A stretch of 33,360 nt of DNA. Origin: Bacteroidales bacterium (GTDB lineage Bacteria > Bacteroidota > Bacteroidia > Bacteroidales > VadinHA17). Position 1 is the stretch's first letter. Each line of letters begins with the position of its first letter. Of this stretch, positions 27,362-33,360 are shown one piece after another. Position numbers and translations under genes: made by a program. A model generated the notes under the pieces. It did no database searches, had not been told where the DNA came from, and saw only the letters and a list, made by a program, of their open reading frames with translations. Location: positions 88,611 through 121,970 of the forward strand of contig JALHSP010000040.1 of the NCBI GenBank assembly GCA_022865305.1, given 5' to 3'.

Positions 27362-30300
27362 TTACAACTCGGAATTTGCCCATAAATTGCTGTTTGAATA
27401 TTCAACAGCTTTTTTCAGGTTTTCCGTGGCCATATCATTTTTGCCAAGGCCTTTATAACCGAGTCCTTTCAGCAAATAAGCATCCGAAAGTTGTGAGTTT
27501 TCGGCCTGACGTTCCCTGAAAGTCGCAAAGAAATCGAGTTCTGTGCCTTGTTTAATTCTTCTGTCTCCCTCTTCAATAAGAGAATTGAAAAGTTCAGATG
27601 CTTTTGAAACATTGCCTAATTTCTGCCAGCTTAATCCCCTGTAGAAACTGATATAGCCCGATCCGCCGGCAGGCTGATCAACCGATTTTGTGAAGTACGT
27701 TTTTGCCTTTGCTCTGTTGCCAAGGGCTTCATATGCGAGACCGGTGTAGTAATTTATCTGCGGATTCCTTCTGCTATTCTCTTCTCCTGTGAACGTATTT
27801 GATGAAGCAAGAAAATTCTCCAGAGCCTTCCTGTAGTTTTTTTCAGCAAAATATTTTTTGCCCAGCATCAGATATGCATCAATGGTGACATCCGAAACTC
27901 TTGAGCTTCCCTCGCGATAACCGAAATATCTGCTTTTCAAATATTCCAGAGCTTTCTCAGGTTGCCCGGCAAGAGTAAAAACAATTATTTGCCGTACAAA
28001 AGAATCATCACGGTTTTTAACAACTTCATTACTGCCCTCAAAAAGTTGTGCACGTTTTTCTACTGGAGTATTGTTCATTTCGTATAACGGATCCAGCTCG
28101 GCATAATAGACAGGATCATCCTTTTTATTTGATACTGCTTTCTCATACGCAGCTATCGCAGAAGGAATGTCATGATTGGCATTGTAATATGCCCAGCCTA
28201 AGTTGCGATATGCGATAGCCAGGGAAGGATCAAGTTTTACAGCTTTCTCCCAGCATTCAATTGCTCTCTGGGGCTGCTTATCATAAAGCAGGTTGCCAAG
28301 GTAATAATACGGTTTTGCATCGTCCGGAAAATATTTTGAAGATGTTTTAAAAACTCCGACAGATTCAAGCCTATAAGGGAAGCAATAATCCACCGACTGA
28401 TTTGATCCTTCCCGGAATAATCTTCCCGCTTCTTCCTTATTTCCTTTTTTATCCTGAATATATGCCAGATAATAGCTTATTTCCGGGTTTGTCCCCTTAA
28501 AGCGGCGAAGCACATCTTCAGCTTCAGTCAGCATTCCGTCATTCAGATATCCGACAGCCAGTTCAAGGTAATTCTGGTCAAAATCCCTCATTCTTTTATC
28601 CAGGCTTGCAAGCTCCCCGTCAGCTTTCGGAGAATCACCAGCAGCCCTGGCAATCAAATAACTTTCGTTACATGCCCTGAAATCGAGAGGATCGGATTGC
28701 AGAATGTCTGTCAGTGTGTTTCGGGCACCCTCAAAATCTCCAAGCCTTCGCTGTACAGATGCTTTCAGATTAATTGCACTGTTATTAACTGCATTGGTTT
28801 TTAATGATTCTTCAACCTGACCAAGAGCTTTAGTAAGATCGCCCTTGATGCAGGAGATCCTTGCCAGTTCCAGATAAGCTGCTGAGTAGTATGCTAAATC
28901 CCAGGTTGCCCTGTAAAGAGTGTCAACAGCTTCATCATAAAGCTCCAGTGATTTAAGTGTTAATCCCTGGAGGTAAAGTGCTTCGCATGTTGATGGCCGT
29001 GTGTAATCCCTGGTCAGCCGCTTAACCGCTTTCGCAAAATTTGCTCTTGCCCGGGTATAGTCACCATTTTTAAGAAAGATATTTCCGACTGCGATGTTGG
29101 TACGGATATCGCCAGGATCACGGGTCAGAGCTTCCTGAAAATAATCCATTGCATTCAGGCTGGTATTATAAAACTGCTGAATCCTGCTTCCGGCAATATA
29201 CAATTCTTCAATAGTTTTTATATCCGCAGGCAAAGCAGGACGTTCAACCGTTTCAGGGAGATCCGGATCATATTTCTTTTCAACCGGCCGGTATGCAACC
29301 AAAACTTCATTTTTTTCCGAATTTATCAGTTCAGTATAAAGGTCTGTGATTTTAAAAGGTCCGTTAATCTGGATTGATTCCGTAAATGCCATGGCAGGTG
29401 AAATCTCCATATTCTTTTCAAAAATAATCTCATCCTTGTTCTTAAGAAGGATTTTTGCCTTGCTGATCTTTTGTGTTGAGCAATATCCCAGGAATACTTT
29501 ATTATCCTCCCGTTTTTCAAGATTTACCGCCCCGTTAAGATTGGCGTATTTGAATCCCTGGATAGCTTTCACAGGGTACCAGTATTGTTTGAAAGTTTTT
29601 ACCTCGTACGGCTTTATCCAGCTGTAATCAGGCTGATTATCGGAAAATGCACCGACCATTATTTCCACGTAGGGTCCGTCATTCTCAGTCAGTCTTGCTT
29701 CCGTAGCCTGACCTCTTTCTCCGGATCCCCATTCCCACAGCTTTGCCCCCTTCACAATATTATGATCGCCGATATGCACAGTACCGGTCTCCTTTCCATG
29801 ATCATATCCTCCCATGAAATCCTCTTTCAGATCATATGCAAAGAAAGAGTTAGATACCGGAGAATTTTTCCACCAGCTCATATCATTCCCTTTAGTGAAA
29901 CTCTGACCCCTGTAAGCTTCTTCGGCAACAGGCCAGTGGATGAAGCTGTTCTTTGCATGATAAGTAGCATACTGAACGCTGGGCGGGAATATTACCTGGT
30001 AATTATCATTTGTATGTGCTGCCACATTAGCCCAGTACAAAAACGAATGTGTATAAGGTGTCGGATTATGGATTTTCACCTGTGCTTCGAAATAAGACTT
30101 ACCCGGGAAAACTGTAATTCCTATAGTCCATCTCATGCGCTGACGGGGCTCGGTCTCCCCGATCCAGATGGTTTTGCTTCCATCCTTATTTTCATCCAGC
30201 TCATAGTCGACAGGAAGAAAAGTGGAAGCCCTGTGGTGATGAAGTACACACCATTCTATCCCTCCGGAAACCCAGGCTCCTGTCATCCCGATATTGGATG

Positions 30301-30679
30301 GTCTTACAACATTGTTTTTATAAACAAAATTGTACCCATTTGTTTTATCGGTTGCATAATAGAGCTTACCTCCGATTTCAGGTGTGATGCATAATTCAAT
30401 ATACTCGTTTCTGAGCTTTAATGCTTTCCATGCTCTCTCCTCTTTTTCATCTGAGAGATTATCCATCAGGGCATACGGGTAAATATATCTTGCAGCCCCC
30501 TGGTAACCTTCACCCCTGAAAAATGCAGGATTTTTATCCGGGGGATTCACTTTATAAGTCGGTATAACCCATTTCTCTTCTGAAATGGTTACCTGCGCCA
30601 TTAATTTCCTTCCTCCAGACAAGGTAACTAAAAATAAGATCATTAAAACACCGGTCCGTAAAACAGATTTTATGCTCAT
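27362..30679 (-). CDS. DUF5107 domain plus TPR-repeat exported protein
   Basis: 1105 residues with a signal peptide (MSIKSVLRTGVLMILFLVTL, ending near LMAQ). The N-terminal third (about 35-380) matches DUF5107, a beta-rich domain I associate with the mutarotase/GH-type super-sandwich fold. Conserved-looking polar residues include E142 and the triple histidine H147-H149 (IEWCVLHHHRAS), and N/D-rich WANVAAHTNDNYQ. From about 500 to the end are many TPR helices (e.g. AMDYFQEALTRDPGD, AIECWEKAVKLDPSLAIAYRNLGWAYY). The activity of DUF5107 is not established to my knowledge. Placement between two GH2 genes points to carbohydrate recognition or processing, with the TPR part perhaps as an assembly platform. 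Confidence 0.88.
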   Translation of the reverse strand: MSIKSVLRTGVLMILFLVTLSGGRKLMAQVTISEEKWVIPTYKVNPPDKNPAFFRGEGYQGAARYIYPYALMDNLSDEKEERAWKALKLRNEYIELCITPEIGGKLYYATDKTNGYNFVYKNNVVRPSNIGMTGAWVSGGIEWCVLHHHRASTFLPVDYELDENKDGSKTIWIGETEPRQRMRWTIGITVFPGKSYFEAQVKIHNPTPYTHSFLYWANVAAHTNDNYQVIFPPSVQYATYHAKNSFIHWPVAEEAYRGQSFTKGNDMSWWKNSPVSNSFFAYDLKEDFMGGYDHGKETGTVHIGDHNIVKGAKLWEWGSGERGQATEARLTENDGPYVEIMVGAFSDNQPDYSWIKPYEVKTFKQYWYPVKAIQGFKYANLNGAVNLEKREDNKVFLGYCSTQKISKAKILLKNKDEIIFEKNMEISPAMAFTESIQINGPFKITDLYTELINSEKNEVLVAYRPVEKKYDPDLPETVERPALPADIKTIEELYIAGSRIQQFYNTSLNAMDYFQEALTRDPGDIRTNIAVGNIFLKNGDYTRARANFAKAVKRLTRDYTRPSTCEALYLQGLTLKSLELYDEAVDTLYRATWDLAYYSAAYLELARISCIKGDLTKALGQVEESLKTNAVNNSAINLKASVQRRLGDFEGARNTLTDILQSDPLDFRACNESYLIARAAGDSPKADGELASLDKRMRDFDQNYLELAVGYLNDGMLTEAEDVLRRFKGTNPEISYYLAYIQDKKGNKEEAGRLFREGSNQSVDYCFPYRLESVGVFKTSSKYFPDDAKPYYYLGNLLYDKQPQRAIECWEKAVKLDPSLAIAYRNLGWAYYNANHDIPSAIAAYEKAVSNKKDDPVYYAELDPLYEMNNTPVEKRAQLFEGSNEVVKNRDDSFVRQIIVFTLAGQPEKALEYLKSRYFGYREGSSRVSDVTIDAYLMLGKKYFAEKNYRKALENFLASSNTFTGEENSRRNPQINYYTGLAYEALGNRAKAKTYFTKSVDQPAGGSGYISFYRGLSWQKLGNVSKASELFNSLIEEGDRRIKQGTELDFFATFRERQAENSQLSDAYLLKGLGYKGLGKNDMATENLKKAVEYSNSNLWANSEL

Positions 30680-30739
30680 TTTATTTAAGTATTTTATTAA
30701 TTGACTTCAATTGTAATTTTCTATTTAATTAACTCGTGC

Positions 30740-33193
30740 TCAATCTCCTCCAGTGACCATAATTTCAACAGTTAAGACTTCTAAACCCTCAGACGATGCA
30801 GTAAGGGTTATTTTTCCTGGTGTTTTTCCTGCCTGAACTATTGCCAGCCCAAGACCATTAAATACTTTTCGCTTATCTGATTTGTACGGTTCATGGTCAG
30901 TCGGATTACCGTTATCCAATCCGATGAGCCTGCCGCTTCCTGTAATCCTGTATTGAATCAAATTATCGGCTGTTGGTACAACATTACCTTTAGAATCAAT
31001 AATTTCAACCCTGACATGTGCCACATCCTGATTATCAGCTTTAATCTGTTTACTGTCAGCAATTAATCTAATGGCTGAAGGTTTTCCGGTTGTTTCAATA
31101 ACTTCCGTACATACAACTTTACCGTCTTTCTTACCTACAGCTTTAACAATCCCGGGTTCATATGGAACATCCCATGCCATATGCAAATCGGCCGTAGTAG
31201 CAGATTTCTGCGGAAATTCGTACCTGTTCCAGCTCCCCGAATTGCCCTGCCTTGGAAATTCAAGCCGCTTTTCTCCATATGATTTCCCGTTTACAAAAAG
31301 TTCCACCGCGTCACAATTTGTATATGCAAGGACGGGTATTACCCGGCCTTCCCTGCCTTCCCAGTTCCAGTGAGGGAAAATATGCAGCATTGGTTCTTTT
31401 GTCCACTGGCTTTGATAAAAATAATAACCGTCCTTCGGGAACCCGCAAAGGTCAATAACTCCGCTTGAAGCGCTTTTTGTTGGCCAGAATGCCTCGCCAA
31501 GGTAATCGATTCCTGTCCACATAAAATCACCTATCACATAAGGATTTACGGCGACAAATTTCCAGAGCTGCTCAGCACGGATCATCCTGGTGTTGTAATT
31601 AGGATTGAATCTGGCTGTATCACGGCCAAAGTTATAATCACCCCTCAGACCTCCGTTTGAAACGCTTTCAGTTCCTACCATTTTCCAGTCAGGGTGATTG
31701 TGCCGGTCGATACTGAAAAAGAGCTCACGACGCTCATGCCACCTGTCGACATAATTGTAACCAACGATATCCAGGAGATTGAGAAATTCAATCCTGGCGG
31801 GATTGTCATCAGCAGCAATATTGTCACATCCCACTGTTACAGGACGTGTGGGATCCTCTGCATGGAACAGGTCCAGCATTCTCTGAAGAACCTTCTCTCC
31901 GCCTTCAACGGGTTGCTCACGTATTTCGTTCCCCGCGCTCCACATTACCACTGACGGGTGATTACGGTCACGATGAATAAAGGAAACGACATCCTTTTCT
32001 GCCCACTGATCAAAATAAATATTATAGCCGTATTTTACCTTGCCTCTTTTCCATTCATCAAAAATTTCGTCCATTACAAGGAACCCCATTTTATCGCAAA
32101 GGTCAAGGAATTCCGGAGCAACAGGGTTATGAGAGGTACGTATGGCATTGCATCCCATTTCCTTCAGAACCTGAAGACGGCGCTCCCACACCTTAACCGG
32201 GACTGCCGCACCGAGGCAACCGGCGTCATGATGCAGGCAGACGCCATTCATCTTTATGTTCAGGCCGTTAAGAAAAAATCCTTTGTCAACATCATACCGG
32301 ATACTGCGGATCCCGAAAGGTGTCTTCACCTCATCTACAGGTTTTCCGTCAACCATTATTTGTGTAACAAGTGAATACAAAACCGGTGTATCGACAGACC
32401 ATAGTTTGGGAGACGGAACTAATATCTCCTGGCTAATTGTCTGTTCCTTTCCTGACTGAACCTGAACAGGAGATTCAACCATTCCTGAACTACCTCCTTT
32501 TTCATCAATAACAGAAGATACCAAAGTGACCTTGTCTGCAGAAGTCAAAGGATTTTCAATACGTACATTTACAGCAACTGTTGCACTGTTTTCCGTAATT
32601 ACAGGGGTAGTTATATAGACTCCCCACTGTGCTATATGCAAAGGATTTGTCCTCAAAAGCCATACATTTCTGTATATTCCTGATCCTGAATACCATCTGG
32701 AATTGGGTTGTTTTGAATTATCAACTTTCACAGCTATTATATTATCCCCTGCTTTTAGAAATGGATTGAGGTTGTAATAAAAGGTGTTATAACCAAACGG
32801 ATAATTTCCCAGGTGCTTTCCGTTCAGCCATACATCGCTGTTCATATAGACTCCGTCAAAAATGATATAATTATTCATTTTCATATCACTCTTCCTGACT
32901 GAAAAATGCTTACGATACCACCCGATACCGGCAGGCAGATAACCCCCTGATCCTCCTGTCGGTGCTTTTTCACTTACAGTACCCTCAACACTCCAGTCAT
33001 GAGGCAGATCGAGCATACGCCATGTTTTATCATCAAAGCCTGTTTCATGAGCAGCTTCTGCATCTCCCTGATAGAATTTCCAGCCTGTATCAAAACCGGT
33101 TACAATCCTGCCAGTGGATTGTCCGTAAACAACCTGGATATTCCGGGAACTGACCAGGACAAAAAGAACTAGAAATAAAGACTTTAGTTTCAT
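30740..33193 (-). CDS. Glycoside hydrolase family 2, beta-galactosidase-like
   Basis: 817 residues with a signal peptide (MKLKSLFLVLFVLVSS, ending near YGQS). Domain order: GH2 sugar-binding jelly roll (about 30-185, with RWYSGSGIYRNVWL), immunoglobulin-like (about 188-300), TIM barrel (about 300-590), then a DUF4982-like sandwich and an invasin-like Ig domain at the C-terminus (about 700-817, KPSAIRLIADSKQIKADNQD). The acid/base is E423 (WSAGNEI) and the nucleophile E509 (VGTESVS). FMWTGIDYLGE at 557-567 is typical of this beta-galactosidase subgroup. Substrate is likely a beta-galactoside, but other exo-beta-glycosides are possible. First gene of the minus-strand trio. Exported to periplasm or surface. 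Confidence 0.92.
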   Translation of the reverse strand: MKLKSLFLVLFVLVSSRNIQVVYGQSTGRIVTGFDTGWKFYQGDAEAAHETGFDDKTWRMLDLPHDWSVEGTVSEKAPTGGSGGYLPAGIGWYRKHFSVRKSDMKMNNYIIFDGVYMNSDVWLNGKHLGNYPFGYNTFYYNLNPFLKAGDNIIAVKVDNSKQPNSRWYSGSGIYRNVWLLRTNPLHIAQWGVYITTPVITENSATVAVNVRIENPLTSADKVTLVSSVIDEKGGSSGMVESPVQVQSGKEQTISQEILVPSPKLWSVDTPVLYSLVTQIMVDGKPVDEVKTPFGIRSIRYDVDKGFFLNGLNIKMNGVCLHHDAGCLGAAVPVKVWERRLQVLKEMGCNAIRTSHNPVAPEFLDLCDKMGFLVMDEIFDEWKRGKVKYGYNIYFDQWAEKDVVSFIHRDRNHPSVVMWSAGNEIREQPVEGGEKVLQRMLDLFHAEDPTRPVTVGCDNIAADDNPARIEFLNLLDIVGYNYVDRWHERRELFFSIDRHNHPDWKMVGTESVSNGGLRGDYNFGRDTARFNPNYNTRMIRAEQLWKFVAVNPYVIGDFMWTGIDYLGEAFWPTKSASSGVIDLCGFPKDGYYFYQSQWTKEPMLHIFPHWNWEGREGRVIPVLAYTNCDAVELFVNGKSYGEKRLEFPRQGNSGSWNRYEFPQKSATTADLHMAWDVPYEPGIVKAVGKKDGKVVCTEVIETTGKPSAIRLIADSKQIKADNQDVAHVRVEIIDSKGNVVPTADNLIQYRITGSGRLIGLDNGNPTDHEPYKSDKRKVFNGLGLAIVQAGKTPGKITLTASSEGLEVLTVEIMVTGGD

Positions 33194-33226
33194 GATAGAT
33201 ATTTTAAGTTTTAAATGACTAATTAG

Positions 33227-33360
33227 TGTCTGTCCATAATGTCCCCCATTTTGTTAATAAACGCTAGATTTTTTGATGCGCAGGGGGATTTTTCGCAACA
33301 AAAACCATCACTCAGTAATAAAAGGCCAAGATCCGGTTAATATCTCAGCCCATTTTGTTA
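33227..33360. mobile_element. Possible insertion-sequence end (IS21-like), incomplete
   Basis: The word CCCATTTTGTTA occurs at 33245-33256 and again at 33349-33360, a perfect 12-bp direct repeat 104 bp apart, in a stretch starting TGTCTGTCCATAATGTCCC. Repeated internal words near a TGT-starting terminus are a feature of IS21-type elements. No transposase is in the window, so this is only a hint; the rest would lie to the right. If real, the insertion sits directly upstream of the GH2 operon. Confidence 0.25.

Noticed and set aside
29585-30394. 269-codon plus-strand open frame opposite the DUF5107 gene
   Set aside because: It lies fully antisense to a strongly supported gene, and its translation has no recognisable domain or signal.

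Overview
The window looks like chromosomal DNA of a Bacteroidota bacterium, most likely a free-living or sediment-type member of the Bacteroidales/Marinilabiliales kind; the rank below phylum is inference. Evidence: SusC-type TonB receptor plug modules, almost no Shine-Dalgarno sequences, several TAnnTTTG-type -7 promoter elements, exported GH2 enzymes, a DUF5107-TPR protein, and NtrC-type two-component signalling. There are no rRNA genes, CRISPR arrays, prophage genes or complete transposons. One tRNA is present.

Layout. 1-2050: the end of a plug-only TonB-receptor-like gene, convergent with aspS. 2222-9238: a mainly plus-strand housekeeping and nitrogen block (tadA, a small membrane protein, a glutamate dehydrogenase of NAD type, dprA, a glutamate dehydrogenase of NADP type, tatD, ansA). 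9305-9392: tRNA-Ser(GGA), followed by a GC-rich hairpin and a 12-bp tandem repeat. 9644-11235: a DUF169 protein and a YoaP-like acetyltransferase. 11247-12263 (minus): a Tat-type aldo/keto reductase. 12264-15854: an AT-rich stretch with an orphan SusC-like receptor carrying two homopolymer frameshifts, and a VOC-fold gene with an atypically strong Shine-Dalgarno sequence. 15983-18874 (minus): an NtrC-type response regulator and its histidine kinase. 19073-20640 (plus): an outer-membrane-type protein overlapping a lipoprotein metallophosphoesterase. 20770-23032 (minus): an exported bicupin and a Tat-type enolase-superfamily enzyme. 23259-24461 (plus): a second Tat-type aldo/keto reductase. 24471-33193 (minus): an apparent operon of GH2 enzyme, DUF5107-TPR protein and GH2 lipoprotein. 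33194-33360: non-coding, with a direct repeat that may mark the end of an insertion sequence.

How the genes may work together. The two glutamate dehydrogenases carry opposite cofactor-discriminating residues, and the second is coupled to tatD and ansA, which suggests separate catabolic and anabolic ammonia/glutamate arms. The response regulator lies beside a perfect 7-5-7 dyad placed about 75 bp upstream of a -24/-12-like element, in front of the outer-membrane protein/metallophosphoesterase pair. This reads as a self-contained candidate sigma-54 envelope regulon and is the most testable new idea here. From 20.8 to 33.2 kb, nearly every product has an export signal, including enzyme families that are usually cytoplasmic (aldo/keto reductase, enolase superfamily). 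Together with the GH2 enzymes and the DUF5107 protein, this suggests an extracytoplasmic glycoside-processing module without its own SusC/SusD pair in the window. These functional links are inferences from gene order and motifs.
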